The notes beneath the pieces were generated by a model, which saw nothing but the letters and a program-made list of their open reading frames with translations, made no database searches and was not told the origin of the DNA. Shown here in pieces: positions 1 through 15,200 of a DNA stretch of 64,000 nucleotides. The translations under genes and the position numbers were made by a program. This DNA comes from Peterkaempfera bronchialis (GTDB lineage Bacteria; Actinomycetota; Actinomycetes; Streptomycetales; Streptomycetaceae): assembly GCF_003258605.2 (NCBI RefSeq), contig NZ_CP031264.1, positions 1,550,001 to 1,614,000 of the forward strand, given 5' to 3'. Within the stretch, counting starts at the first letter, position 1. Each line of letters opens with the position of its first letter.

Positions 1-833
1 GCTCTCCGCCCGACGGCCCCCCGGGGTCCGAGGGGGACAGGGGCGGCGGGGTGTACGGCTCGACCTGCCTCTACGCGGTGTACGACCCCGTCACCGGCCA
101 CTGCTCGATGGCCAGCGCGGGCCATCCGCCGCCGGTGGTGGTCGCGGCCGGGGAGGCGGCCGGGATCGCGGACCTCAAGCCCGGTCCGGCGCTGGGCGTG
201 GGCGGGGAGCCGTTCGAGCAGTTGGACCTGGGGCTGCCGCCGGGCAGTGTGCTGGCGCTCTTCACGGAGAAGCTGCTCTCCGCCTCCGGGGAGAGCCCCG
301 GGGAGCGGCTGCGGCGGCTCTGCGCGCAGGTCGAGTCGGCGGCGGCGCCGCAGGCGTCGCCGGCCGAGGTGGGCCGGAACGTGCTGGACAACCTGCTGCC
401 GGAGCCGCCCGAGCAGGACCTGGCGCTGCTGGTGAGCCGGGTCCGGGCGCTGCCCGCCAGCATGACGGCGGCCTGGGAGTTCCCGGGTGAGCCGACGGCG
501 GTGGCGGAGGCGCGGGAGCTGGTCATCGCGCAGCTGACGGAGTGGCGGCTGGAGGAGCTGGCGTTCACCACCGAGCTGATCGCCAGTGAGCTGGTGACCA
601 ACTCGATCCGCTACGCCGGGGCGCCCGTCGGTCTGCGGCTGATCCGGGACAAGGTGCTGATGTGCGAGGTGTCCGACCCCAGTCAGACCCAGCCGAGGCT
701 GCGCCGCGCCCGGCCGACCGACGAGGGCGGGCGCGGGCTCTTCCTGATCGCGCAGCTCGCGCACCGCTGGGGCAGCCGCTACACCCGGTTCGGGAAGACC
801 ATCTGGACCGAGCAGTTGCTGCCTCCCGGCTGA
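1..833 (+). CDS. SpoIIE-type PP2C phosphatase / anti-sigma HATPase protein (3' part)
   Basis: The start lies before the window; the frame (first full codon at base 3) is open from the edge. The first ~140 residues are the end of a SpoIIE/RsbU-like phosphatase domain (YAVYDPVTGHCSMASAGHPP). From about base 470 there is an RsbW-like GHKL kinase domain, with N-box ELVTNSIRYA and a G2-like DEGGRGLFLIAQLAHRWG. Such fusions act in partner-switching control of alternative sigma factors in actinomycetes. Oddity: the segment that normally reads YTDGLVE near the end of the phosphatase domain reads LFTEKLL, so a usual metal-binding Asp-Gly is absent and phosphatase activity may be weak. N-terminal sensor domains cannot be seen. 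Confidence 0.85.
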   Translation, partial: SPPDGPPGSEGDRGGGVYGSTCLYAVYDPVTGHCSMASAGHPPPVVVAAGEAAGIADLKPGPALGVGGEPFEQLDLGLPPGSVLALFTEKLLSASGESPGERLRRLCAQVESAAAPQASPAEVGRNVLDNLLPEPPEQDLALLVSRVRALPASMTAAWEFPGEPTAVAEARELVIAQLTEWRLEELAFTTELIASELVTNSIRYAGAPVGLRLIRDKVLMCEVSDPSQTQPRLRRARPTDEGGRGLFLIAQLAHRWGSRYTRFGKTIWTEQLLPPG

Positions 834-923
834 CCGGCACCAGAGGCCGCCCTGCCCTGGCGGGGTCCGGCCGGGGCGCGCACGATGGGGAGAGGGGCCG
901 CATCCAACCCGGGAGGTCCGGAG

Positions 924-1346
924 ATGAGTACAGCCAGGGAGATCATGCATCTGGGCGCGCAGTGTGTCAGCGAGCACGAGACGCTGGACGCCGCAGCCCG
1001 GATGATGCGGGAGCTGAATGTCGGGTCGCTGCCGATCTGCGGGGACGACGACCGGCTCAAGGGGATCGTCACCGACCGCGACATCGTGGTGAAGTGCCTG
1101 GCCGAGGGCGAGGACCCGGCCGTGATGACCGCCGGGGAACTGGCTCAGGGCCGCCCGCTGGTGGTGCGTGACAGCGATGACGCGGACCAGGTGCTGCGGG
1201 TCATGGAGCAGCACCGGGTGCGCCGCCTGCCGGTGATCGACCATGACGACCACCGCCTGGTCGGCATGATCAGCGAGGCGGACGTGGCCCGCAACCTTCC
1301 CCGGGAGCGGGTGGCGGAGTTCGTCACCGCGGTCTGCGCCGAGTGA
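924..1346 (+). CDS. CBS domain protein
   Basis: A 140-residue protein made of two CBS repeats (about residues 8-65 and 75-130), with the usual G-hydrophobic-(V/I)-T/S-(D/E)-xD signatures: LKGIVTDRDIV and LVGMISEADVA. Stand-alone CBS pairs bind adenine nucleotides and usually act as energy sensors or regulatory modules; no target is visible here. The ATG at 924 is chosen because GGGAGG lies about 8 bases upstream; an in-frame start at 885 would add a tail that does not look like the family. It follows the SpoIIE/HATPase gene by 90 bases and could be co-transcribed. Confidence 0.85.
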   Translation: MSTAREIMHLGAQCVSEHETLDAAARMMRELNVGSLPICGDDDRLKGIVTDRDIVVKCLAEGEDPAVMTAGELAQGRPLVVRDSDDADQVLRVMEQHRVRRLPVIDHDDHRLVGMISEADVARNLPRERVAEFVTAVCAE

Positions 1347-1358
1347 GGCCCGGGCCTG

Positions 1359-1415
1359 TCACGGCAGGTCACGGCAGTCACGGCAGTCACGGCAGGCTCC
1401 CGGCAGGTCACGGCA
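1359..1415. repeat. Tandem TCACGGCAG 9-mer array between convergent genes
   Basis: Units of TCACGGCAG occur at 1359, 1369, 1378 and 1387, followed by two variants up to 1415. The array runs into the last codons and stop (1408-1410) of the convergent hemerythrin gene. Function unknown; it may simply be replication slippage in an intergenic spacer. Confidence 0.7.
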
Positions 1416-2130
1416 GGTGCGGCGGCTCGTCGTCCCAGAGTTCGGCGGTGACGCGGGCATAGGTGTCCCGCCAGTGCGGCCACTGGCGGACGGCCGAGTC
1501 GTCGCACTGGTGCAGCAGGTCGTCGGCGATGCTCGGCGGGACGCCGTCCAGCAGCCAGGCCAGCAGGTCGGCGGTGCCCGGCCCGGCGGCGCGGGTCCAG
1601 CGGAGCAGGTCGGCGAGGGTGCCGATCTCGGCGTCCTCGGCGAAGGCGTCGCGCATCACGGGGAGCACCTGGGTCTCCTCGATCCGCAGGTGGCCCTGGA
1701 GTTCGATGGCGAACCCCTCCATCACATGCGCGGCGTTCCAGGCGCCGCTGCGGGTGAGGGCGGTCTCCAGGACGCACGCGGTGGTGGCGGCGGCGCTCTG
1801 CTCCAGCCCGTGGTGGTCGGCCTCCAGCCAGTTGGCGAGCAGCCGCAGTTCGGGCACGGTACGGCGGAGCAGCGGCCAGAGCCGGGCGTCCTGGTACTCG
1901 TGGTAGCGCAGCAGCATGTCGGCCAGGAACTGCCAGTGCCGCACCACGGCGTCGGCGCGGACCTCGTCGCGCGGGCCCAGGGTGCGGATGGCGGCCGGGA
2001 GGCGCAGCAGGTCGCGGCGGAGGGCGGCGTGTATCAGGAGCAGGCCGGCGAACCGGACGGTTCCGCCCCCGGCTGCGGGGCTCCCGAACTCGCGGACGTT
2101 CTGGGCGAGGACGAACGGGGCAGCGGACAT
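1408..2130 (-). CDS. Hemerythrin HHE-domain protein
   Basis: About 240 residues, mostly alpha-helical, with conserved His/Glu pairs in the helices that bind di-iron in hemerythrin HHE proteins (IHAALRRDLLRL, RYHEYQDARLWPLL, LEADHHGLEQ, LQGHLRIEETQVLPV). Such proteins bind O2 or NO, or act in iron or redox stress; the exact role is not known. The ATG at 2130 is preferred over a GTG at 2139 because GGAA lies 9 bases before the ATG but touches the GTG. It converges on the CBS gene across a 9-bp repeat array. Confidence 0.8.
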   Translation of the reverse strand: MSAAPFVLAQNVREFGSPAAGGGTVRFAGLLLIHAALRRDLLRLPAAIRTLGPRDEVRADAVVRHWQFLADMLLRYHEYQDARLWPLLRRTVPELRLLANWLEADHHGLEQSAAATTACVLETALTRSGAWNAAHVMEGFAIELQGHLRIEETQVLPVMRDAFAEDAEIGTLADLLRWTRAAGPGTADLLAWLLDGVPPSIADDLLHQCDDSAVRQWPHWRDTYARVTAELWDDEPPHLP

Positions 2131-2342
2131 ACTGCTCACTTCCGGACGGCCGGGGCGGGTGGTCGGCCCGGGCCTGGTAGGGGGGTCGCGGCGAGGGCGG
2201 CCGCGGTGTCCCCAGGGTGCACGGCGCGGATAATCGTGGGATCAACGCGCACGTCGCAGGCCTACGGCGGCCGGATCGGGCACGGACACCGCCTAGGGTT
2301 GGGACCGCAACGATCCCCGAGTACGGCAGGAGGGCCGGCAGC

Positions 2343-2552
2343 ATGGGCGGCATCGGAGACTGGGTGGACAAGGCCAGGCAGTTCGCCGAGGAGCACCCTG
2401 ACCAGATCGGCAAGATCGCCGACAAGGCGGAGGAGTTCGCCAAGGAGCGGACCGGTCATCGCTATGACGACCAGATCGCCAAGGGCGTGGACCAGCTCCA
2501 GAGCCGGCTCGGCGGGGACCGCAAGGACGGCGAGGCGGACCGCAAGGAGTAG
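2343..2552 (+). CDS. MT0933/Rv0909-like small antitoxin-family protein
   Basis: A 69-residue, highly charged helical protein (DWVDKARQFAEEHPDQIGKI ... GHRYDDQIAKGVDQL). The pattern and length match the MT0933-like antitoxin family common in actinomycetes, named from a mycobacterial toxin-antitoxin pair. No adjacent toxin ORF is visible, so it is a solitary family member and its antitoxin role is only inferred. AGGAGG about 10 bases upstream supports the ATG at 2343. Confidence 0.7.
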   Translation: MGGIGDWVDKARQFAEEHPDQIGKIADKAEEFAKERTGHRYDDQIAKGVDQLQSRLGGDRKDGEADRKE

Positions 2553-2636
2553 CAGTGCGCGGCGGGCCGGGCCGGGCGGGACACGCACGGCCCGGCCGCC
2601 GGACATCGGGGCGTCCGGGATGCCATGGTGTTGGCC

Positions 2637-3212
2637 ATGACCGTGCTCTCCACCGACCATCCGCTGACCCCGCAGCACGCCCGCCTGCTGCTGGCCGGGT
2701 TGCCCACCGAGATCGCCCCGGGGCTGGACGAGGCCGAGCTGGCCGGGGTGGAGCGGCGCTGGGGGTTCCGGTTCGCGCCGGAGCACCGCACCCTGCTCTC
2801 CGCCGGTCTGCCGCTGGGCGACGGCTGGCCGGACTGGCGCTCCGGCGACCCGGACCGGTTGGCCGCCCGGCTGGCCTGGCCGGTGGAGGGGGTGCTGTCG
2901 GAGGTCGGACCAACGTCGTTCTGGGTGCCGGCCTGGGGACCGCGTCCGGGCGACGACGCGGAGGCGGAGGCGGCGATCCGGCTGCTGCTGGCCGGGGCCC
3001 CGGCGATGGTCCCGGTCTTCGGCCACCGCTATCTGCCGGCCGACCCCGAGGTGACGGGGTACCCGGTGCTGTCGATGTACGGGGTGGATGTCATCCACTA
3101 CGGCCTCGACCTGCTGGACTACCTGTACCGCGAGTTCGGCGTGGGCGAGCCGGCGGAGGACCGGCTGCCGCTGCGGGTGCCGTTCTGGTCGGACGTCATC
3201 GACGCGGCCTGA
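2637..3212 (+). CDS. SMI1/KNR4 (SUKH) family protein
   Basis: 191 residues (195 if started at the ATG at 2625). The sequence fits the SMI1/KNR4 superfamily: an acidic helical N-terminus (EAELAGVERRWGFRFAPEHR) followed by a leucine-, tryptophan- and proline-rich sheet region (LPLGDGWPDW, GYPVLSMYGVDVIHYG). SUKH proteins often act as immunity proteins against polymorphic toxins; here no toxin is adjacent, so it may be a stand-alone immunity or housekeeping copy. It converges on the amylase gene, with a strong hairpin between them. Confidence 0.7.
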   Translation: MTVLSTDHPLTPQHARLLLAGLPTEIAPGLDEAELAGVERRWGFRFAPEHRTLLSAGLPLGDGWPDWRSGDPDRLAARLAWPVEGVLSEVGPTSFWVPAWGPRPGDDAEAEAAIRLLLAGAPAMVPVFGHRYLPADPEVTGYPVLSMYGVDVIHYGLDLLDYLYREFGVGEPAEDRLPLRVPFWSDVIDAA

Positions 3213-3222
3213 GGCCATGGCC

Positions 3223-3275
3223 GCGCCCTGCCCGGCTCTCGGTCGAGGGCTCCCGATCGAGGCCGGGCAGGGGGC
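3223..3275. terminator. Bidirectional hairpin between convergent genes
   Basis: An inverted repeat with arms roughly at 3223-3236 (CGCCCTGCCCGGC) and 3261-3275 (GGCCGGGCAGGGGGC), plus a nested TCGGTCGA/GATCGA pair in the loop. Its position between the SMI1 gene and the amylase gene suits a shared terminator. Confidence 0.6.
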
Positions 3276-3292
3276 GGCGGTCTGGCGGGAGG

Positions 3293-5065
3293 TCAGTTGC
3301 GCCAGGTGTCGTTGAGGGTGACCTTGCCGCCGGTGGGGACGGTGGCGGTGCGGTTGGCGCCGGTCTCCCAGGTGACATTGCCGCCGGCGTCCTTGCGTAT
3401 GTACTTGTACTCGAAGGAGGTGTTGGCGCTCATGGCGACGTCGAGCCTCCACACCGGGTAGCTCGCCGAGGAGAGCAGCAGGGCCTTGCCGGTGTCCCAG
3501 TTGCCGAGGGTGGCGGTGTTGCCGACCACATAGATGTTCTGGCCGAACACGGTGGTGGCGTTGACCGCGAAGGAGGCTCCGGTGGCGGAGGTGGGGTTGG
3601 CGGTGGGGGTCGTGGTGGAGCCGGGGGCGCCGGTGTACAGGGCGATGGCGTCGCCCGCGCCGACGGTGGCGGTGAACCGGCCGTCGGAGCCGATGGTGTA
3701 GGTGGTGCCGGTGCAGCCGCCGCCGCTGGTGGGGTCGCCGTGCTGGATGTCGCAGTAGGTCCCGGCGGGCAGCGAGGTCTGGAAGGTCTGGGTGATCGCG
3801 CCGTTCTCGTGGTTGATCGCGACATAGCCCTTGCTGCCGCGGCCGAAGGCGATGGCGTTGTTGCCGTTGGACCACCAGTTGGTCACCGAGGTGCCGGAGA
3901 CCGCGTTGCGGAAGCCCACCATGTTGGCGATCTGCTGCCACTTGTGCTGGCACTTCCAGCCGTCGCTGTAGCAGGCGTTGACGGTGCCGCCGTTGGGCGG
4001 GCCGGCGTCGTTGTCGGAGAACTCGTAGCCGGAGTAGACGTTGGGCGAGCCATAGGGCCAGGCCAGCAGGAAGACATTGGCCAGGGTGTAGGTGTTGCCG
4101 TACTTGTAGGTGAGGGTGGAGCCGTTGCGCTCGGTGTCCCAGTTGTCGACGAAGGTGCGGGCCTTGTCGCTGGAGAGGTAGCCCCAGGAGGCGCCCCAGT
4201 TGGAGAGGGAGGAGAGCCGGTCGCCGGTGAAGATCCGTTTGAGGTCGGTGGCGGAGCGGAACTCGTCCACGTCGCCGTTGCCGGTGTACTCGCCGGGCTG
4301 GATGGCCTCGCCGGCGCCGTAGATGACCTCCTGGGCCCAGAAGATGCCCGGGTTGCTGAGCTTGGACTTGATGGCGGCCAGGTCGGAGGCGGCCATGTGC
4401 TTGGCCGCGTCGATCCGGAAGCCGTCGACGCCCAGCGAGATGAGGTTGTTGAGGTAGGCGGCGATGGTGCTGCGGACGTAGTCGCTGCCGGTGTCCAGGT
4501 CCGCGAGGCCGACCAGTTCGCAGTTCTGGACGTTGCTCCGGTCGCCGTAGTTGGTGATGTCGCTGCGGCAGCTGTGGAAGTCCTGGTTGGCGTAGTAGCC
4601 CGGGTAGTTGTACTTGGTGTACTGGCTGCCGCCGGTTCCGGTGCCGGAGCCGGCCGACATGTGGTTGATCACCGCGTCGGCGAGCACCTTGACGCCCGCC
4701 GCGTGGCAGGTGTTCACCATGTTCCGGAATGAGGTGGCGTCACCGAGCCGGCCGGCGATCCGGTAGCTGACCGGCTGGTAGGAGGTCCACCACTGCGGGC
4801 CCTGGATGTGCTCGGTCGCCGGGGAGACCTCCACATATCCATAGCCCTTGGGGCCGAGGGTGCCGGTGCACTCCTTGGCGACGGAGTCGTACTTCCACTC
4901 GAAGAGGGTGGCGGTGACGTCCTTGCTGCCGGGCGGGGTGGCGTTGGCCGTGGGGACGAGGGCGAGGCCGGTGCCGACCGAGAGGCTGAGCACGGCGGCT
5001 GCGGTGAGGGCTCCGGCGGCGCGCGACCGGCGTCTGGGCTGCGGCTCGGGGGTGGGGTGGTCCAC
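3293..5065 (-). CDS. Secreted alpha-amylase (GH13) with C-terminal CBM20
   Basis: 590 residues: a signal peptide (RRRSRAAG then a hydrophobic run ending near ANA), a GH13 barrel, and a C-terminal CBM20 starch-binding domain (about residues 495-590, ending NDTWRN). GH13 region I is DAVINHM, the nucleophile Asp is in [11 protein letters not shown] (about residue 218) and the acid/base Glu in EVIYGAGE. It hydrolyses internal alpha-1,4 bonds of starch outside the cell. Oddity: region IV reads VDNWDTERN, with Trp (codon 4139-4141) where the family usually has His. The start is GTG at 5065, seven bases after AGGAG. It is transcribed in the same direction as the upstream pullulanase gene and shares an upstream element with it. 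Confidence 0.93.
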   Translation of the reverse strand: MDHPTPEPQPRRRSRAAGALTAAAVLSLSVGTGLALVPTANATPPGSKDVTATLFEWKYDSVAKECTGTLGPKGYGYVEVSPATEHIQGPQWWTSYQPVSYRIAGRLGDATSFRNMVNTCHAAGVKVLADAVINHMSAGSGTGTGGSQYTKYNYPGYYANQDFHSCRSDITNYGDRSNVQNCELVGLADLDTGSDYVRSTIAAYLNNLISLGVDGFRIDAAKHMAASDLAAIKSKLSNPGIFWAQEVIYGAGEAIQPGEYTGNGDVDEFRSATDLKRIFTGDRLSSLSNWGASWGYLSSDKARTFVDNWDTERNGSTLTYKYGNTYTLANVFLLAWPYGSPNVYSGYEFSDNDAGPPNGGTVNACYSDGWKCQHKWQQIANMVGFRNAVSGTSVTNWWSNGNNAIAFGRGSKGYVAINHENGAITQTFQTSLPAGTYCDIQHGDPTSGGGCTGTTYTIGSDGRFTATVGAGDAIALYTGAPGSTTTPTANPTSATGASFAVNATTVFGQNIYVVGNTATLGNWDTGKALLLSSASYPVWRLDVAMSANTSFEYKYIRKDAGGNVTWETGANRTATVPTGGKVTLNDTWRN

Positions 5066-5107
5066 GGTGTCTCCTGGGGGGCTGGAGGTGGGCGGAGAGA
5101 GCGATCC

Positions 5108-5161
5108 GCAATCCCCTTCAGCAAGTTGCTGCAAGTCCGGTGAAACTTGCTGGAAACTTGC
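5108..5161 (-). promoter_or_regulatory. Candidate MalR/Reg1-type operator of the amylase gene
   Basis: The strand as given holds TTCAGCAAGttgctGCAAG (5117-5135), preceded by GCAATCC (5108) and followed by two ACTTGC boxes (5145, 5156). This is a cluster of GCAAG/CTTGC half-sites 43-100 bases upstream of the amylase start. Streptomyces amylase promoters are known to carry such repeats for the LacI-family maltose repressor MalR/Reg1. A near copy lies upstream of the pullulanase gene. Confidence 0.6.
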
Positions 5162-5230
5162 CGTGCGCAGAACCTAGAGCTCTGACCGGACCCCGTCAAG
5201 ACTCCCCGCAGAACTCCCCCACCGCATGGC

Positions 5231-5265
5231 GGAGGGCCCTCCCATGAGCTGCGGGAGGGCCCTCC
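5231..5265 (-). terminator. Hairpin downstream of the pullulanase gene
   Basis: The perfect arms GGAGGGCCCTCCC (5231-5243) and GGGAGGGCCCTCC (5253-5265) lie 28 bases beyond the pullulanase stop, separated by a 9-base loop. It has no T-run, as is common for actinomycete hairpin terminators. Confidence 0.65.
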
Positions 5266-5292
5266 ACCGAATACTGACTGTCCGTCAGGACG

Positions 5293-10811
<5,519 letters not shown>

Positions 10812-10866
10812 GGATGGACTCCCTACTCCCTCTACGGCGGATCGAGTGGCAGGACCGTAGTGGCCT

Positions 10867-10894
10867 GCAATCCGTTTCAGCAAGATGACGCAAG
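10867..10894 (-). promoter_or_regulatory. Candidate MalR/Reg1-type operator of the pullulanase gene
   Basis: Contains GCAATCC, two variable bases, then TTCAGCAAGatgacGCAAG. Across 28 bases it matches the element upstream of the amylase gene at about three quarters of positions, with both GCAAG boxes kept at the same spacing. It lies 56 bases before the GTG at 10811. Confidence 0.6.
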
Positions 10895-11365
10895 AACGGC
10901 GCCGAGGTCTTGACTCCCCCGGCCCGCAAGGGCAGGGTCGGGGTGCGCACTCCGCAATCGCACCGCTGCCGACCGGCCGGGCTCCCCGACCCCGCTGTGG
11001 CCCGGCGGTCCGGCGGCAGGCGGAGCAGGCGCATCGCGCACCCCCGGTGAGGGTCGGGGGCCGCGCGGAGAGGATGGCCGCCCGTCGGGGGTTCCGACGT
11101 CCGACGGGCGAGGCCCCCCGGATCGGGCCGCGTCTGCGGCCACCCCCTACCTGTGGCAGCGGCGCTCCCTAGGCCCAGAGGGGTACATGCGGTGAAGAAT
11201 CCCCGACCAAGGGATGATCGGGGGCTACGGGGCGGTCTGGCAGACTACTCCCCCATGGGGGAACCGACCGATATCCACGCAGCCGGCGCAGAGTGCGCCC
11301 GAGTGGTGCGACCCGCCGGTTCCGTCGCTGGTCAGCACAGCAGCGACGGGACGCGCCGCACCGCC
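10895..11365. other. Intergenic spacer between pullulanase and PAP2 genes
   Basis: Divergent spacer of about 470 bases. Apart from the operator at its left edge and in-frame upstream starts for the PAP2 gene (ATG at 11255), I see no gene, RNA or clear repeat. Confidence 0.5.
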
Positions 11366-12229
11366 ATGACACGCACCCTGCGGGAGCGGGTAGGCCACTG
11401 GCGGCGGTTCCCCGGCAGACCCCGGCTCTGGTTCGAACTGCTGCTGATCGCGGTCAGCTACTGGGTGTACTCACTGATCCGCAACGCGGTCCCCGAGCAG
11501 GAGCGGTCGGCCCAGCAGCACGCCCGGCAGATCTGGGGCCTGGAGCAGCACCTCGGCATCGCCGTGGAGAAGAGCGTCAACCACGCGGTGAACTCGGTCA
11601 CCTGGCTGATCACCGGCATGAACTACTACTACGCCACCCTGCACTTCATCATCACCATCGGCGTGCTGGTCTGGGTCTTCCGGTGCCATCCGGGCCGGTA
11701 CGCGGCCGTCCGCACCGGGCTCTTCGTGACCACCGGCATCGCCCTGGTCGGGTACTACTTCTATCCGCTGGCGCCGCCCCGGCTGATGACCGGCGAGAGC
11801 TTTGTGGACACCGTGGCGGTGCACCACACCTGGGGGTCGATGGCCTCCGGCGACATGGCGCATGTCTCCAACCAGTACGCGGCGATGCCGTCGATGCACA
11901 TCGGCTGGTCGCTCTGGTGCGGGCTGACCATCGCCTTCCTCACCCGGCACCGCTGGGCGCGGGTGCTGGGCCTGCTCTATCCGCTGGCCACGCTGACGGT
12001 GATCGTCGCCACCGCCAACCACTTCCTGATGGACGCGGTCGGCGGCGTCGGCTGCCTGACCGTGGGCCTCACGGCCTCCCGGCTGGTCTACCACCGCTGG
12101 GCGTTCCACCTGCCGCAGCTGCCGCACCAGCACCTCCCGGCCGGAGCCGCCGGGCAGGGCGGGCCGACGCTGCCCCGGCCGGCCACCGAGGAGCCGGAGC
12201 AGCCCAAGGTGGCCGCCTCCAGCCGCTGA
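11366..12229 (+). CDS. PAP2-superfamily membrane phosphatase
   Basis: 287 residues from the ATG at 11366. There are several membrane helices (LWFELLLIAVSYWVYSLI, TLHFIITIGVLVWVF and others) and PAP2 core elements: the SMHIG motif of the active site (YAAMPSMHIGWSLW) and NHFLMDAVGG, with the histidine of the third phosphatase motif. It resembles inositol-phosphorylceramide synthase/PAP2-like enzymes and probably acts on lipid phosphates at the membrane. The start is uncertain: an in-frame ATG at 11255 would add a polar, family-atypical N-terminus. Synteny of a PAP2 gene with glnE is common in Streptomyces. Confidence 0.85.
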   Translation: MTRTLRERVGHWRRFPGRPRLWFELLLIAVSYWVYSLIRNAVPEQERSAQQHARQIWGLEQHLGIAVEKSVNHAVNSVTWLITGMNYYYATLHFIITIGVLVWVFRCHPGRYAAVRTGLFVTTGIALVGYYFYPLAPPRLMTGESFVDTVAVHHTWGSMASGDMAHVSNQYAAMPSMHIGWSLWCGLTIAFLTRHRWARVLGLLYPLATLTVIVATANHFLMDAVGGVGCLTVGLTASRLVYHRWAFHLPQLPHQHLPAGAAGQGGPTLPRPATEEPEQPKVAASSR

Positions 12230-12245
12230 CCCGCGCGGCCCCCGG

Positions 12246-15200
12246 TCAGCCGTAGAAGATCCGCTCCACGGCGGCCCGCGCCCGCCGCGTCGTACGGCGG
12301 TAGTCGTCGACCATCGCCCCCGCGTGCCCGCCCCCGTAGCCGAGGTAGCGGGCCACCCCGCCGAGCTCCCGCACATCCACCGGGAAGCTGTCCCCGGGCC
12401 GCCCCCGCACCAGCATCACCGCGTTGCGGACCCGGGTGGCCAGCACCCAGGCGGCGTCCAGCACCTCGGCGTCCTCCTGCTCGATCAGCTCCGCCTCGCG
12501 GGCCACCGCCAGCGCGGCCCGGGTACGGGTGGTGCGCAGCTCCGGCACCAGGTGGCCGTGCTGGAGCTGGAGCAGCTGCACCGTCCACTCCACGTCGGCG
12601 AGACCGCCCCGGCCGATCTTGAAGTGGGTGGTGGGGTCGGCGCCGCGCGGCAGCCGCTCGGACTCCACCCGGGCCTTGATCCGGCGGATCTCCCGCAGAT
12701 CGGCGTCGTCCACCCCGTCCGCCGGATAGCGCAGCGGGTCGATCAGCTCCCGGAACCGCTCCCCCAGCTCGGCGTCGCCGGCGACCGGCTCCGCGCGCAG
12801 CAGGGCCTGGCTCTCCCAGGCGTGCGACCAGCGGCGGTAGTACGCGGCGTACGAGGCCAGGGTCCGTACCAGCGGTCCCTGCCGCCCCTCGGGCCGCAGG
12901 TCGGCGTCGACCAGCAGCGGCGGTTCGGTGGAGGGGGCGGCGAGCAGGGTGCGCAGCTCATTGCAGACGGTCCGGGCGGCGCGGGCGGCGGTGGCCTCGT
13001 CGGCGCCCGGCAGCGGATCGTGGACGAAGAGCACATCGGCGTCGGAGCCGTAGCCCAGCTCATGCCCGCCGAAGCGGCCCATCGCGATGACCGCGATCCG
13101 GGTCGGCAGCTCCTCCTCGGCGGTCCCCTGCCAGCCGTCGACGGCGGCCCGCAGGGCGCCCTCCAGGGTGGCGGCGTTGAGGTCGGTGAGGGCCTCGCCT
13201 GCGGCGTCCACTGCCGTGGACGGGTCGTCGCCGAGTCGGCCGAGCAGGTCGGCGGCGGCGGTGCGGAAGAGTTCCCGGCGGCGCACCGAGCGGGCTGCCA
13301 CCACGCCGTCGGAGGCGCTGCCGGCCCGGCCGACGGCGGCCAGTACCTCCTGCTGGAGCCCGGCCCGGCCGCGCGGCACCAGCCCGTCCGGGTCGCCCAG
13401 CATGGCGACCGCCTCGGGGGCGCGCAGCAGCAGGTCGGGGGCGAGCCGACCGGCCGAGAGCACCCGGGCCAGATACTCGGCGGTGGCCCCCTCGTCGCGG
13501 AGCAGCCGCAGGTACCAGGGGGTGGCGCCGAGCGCGTCGGAGACCCGGCGGAAGTTGAGCAGCCCGGCGTCGGGATCGGCGGAGTCGGCGAACCAGCCGA
13601 GCAGCACCGGCAGCAGGGTGCGCTGGATCGCCGCCTTGCGGCTCACCCCGGAGGCCAGCGCGGAGAGGTGGCGCAGCGCGGCGGCGGGGTCGGCGTAGCC
13701 CAGCGCCTCCAGCCGGGCGCGGGCGGCCTGCGGGGAGAGCCCGGCCTCGCCGGGGGCGAGGCGGGCGACGGCGTCCAGCAGCGGCCGGTAGAAGAGCTTC
13801 TCGTGGAGGCGGCGGACCTCCATGGCGTGCCGCTTCCAGACCCGGTCCAGCTCCTTCACCGGGTCGGTACGGAAGCCCAGCGACCGGCCGAGGCGCCGCA
13901 GGTCGGCCTCGTCGCGCGGGAGCAGATGGGTGCGGCGCAGCCGGTACAGCTGGATGCGGTGCTCCAGGGTGCGCAGAAAGCGGTACGCGGCGTCGAGGGA
14001 GGCGGCGTCGGTACGGCCCACATAGCCGCCGGCGGAGAGCTCGGCGAGCGCCTGGAGGGTGTTGGGGCTGTGCAGCGTGGAGTCGGTGCGGCCGTGCACC
14101 AGTTGCAGCAGCTGCACGGAGAACTCCACGTCGCGCAGGCCGCCGGGGCCGAGCTTCAGCTCCCGGTCGACCTCGGCGCTGGGGATGGAGTCCACCACGC
14201 GGCGGCGCATCTGCTGCACATCGGCGACGAAGTTCTCCCGGTCGGCGGCCTTCCAGACCAGCGGGGTGACGGCGTCCAGGTACTCCCGGCCGAGGTCGGC
14301 GTCGCCGGCCACCGGGCGGGCCTTGAGCAGCGCCTGGAACTCCCAGGTCTTGGCCCACCGCTGGTAGTAGGCGAGATGGCTGGCCAGGGTGCGGACCAGC
14401 GGGCCGTTGCGGCCCTCGGGGCGGAGGTTGGCGTCGACCGGCCAGATGGTGCCCTCACCGGTGGTGTCGGAGCAGAGCCGCATCATCCGGGAGGCCAGCC
14501 GGGTGGCGGCCCGGAGGGCCTGCTGCTCCTCCGCGTCACCGGCCGGTTCGGCGACGAAGATCACATCCACGTCGGAGATGTAGTTGAGCTCCCGGCCGCC
14601 GCACTTGCCCATCCCGATCACGGCGAGTCGGCAGGCGCGGGCGGCCTCCGGGTCCTCCTCGCCGGCGATCTCCAGGGCGGCGCGGAGGGTGGCGCCGGCC
14701 AGGTCGGCGAGTTCGGCGGCGGTCTGCGCCAGGTCGGTGCTGCCGGTGACGTCGCGGGCGGCGATGGCCAGTACGCAGCGGCGGTAGCCGAGCCGCAGGG
14801 CGTCGGCCGCGTCGGCGGTGCCCCGGCGGCGTACACCGTCCCGCAGGGCGGCCAGGAAGTCCTCCGGGCCCGGGTGCATGTCGCGGACCTCGAAGGTCAC
14901 CAGGGCGTGCCAGTCGCCGGGGTGGCGGGCCAGGTGGTCGCCCAGGGCGGCGGAGGTGCCCAGGACGCCGAGCAGCCGGTCGCGCAGCGGCTTGGCGGTG
15001 GTGAGGGTGTCCAGCAGGCGGCGGCGCTCGTCGGCGCCCAGCGCCTCGGCCATCCGGGAGAGGCCCAGCAGCGCCAGGTCGGGGTCGGCGGTGGCGGCCA
15101 GTGCGTCCAGCAGCACGCTGTCCTGCTCCAGGCCGCCCAGCGCGGGCTCGCCGAGCAGCCGCAGCGCCGTCCCGGGGTCGGTGAACCCCCGGCGGGCAAG

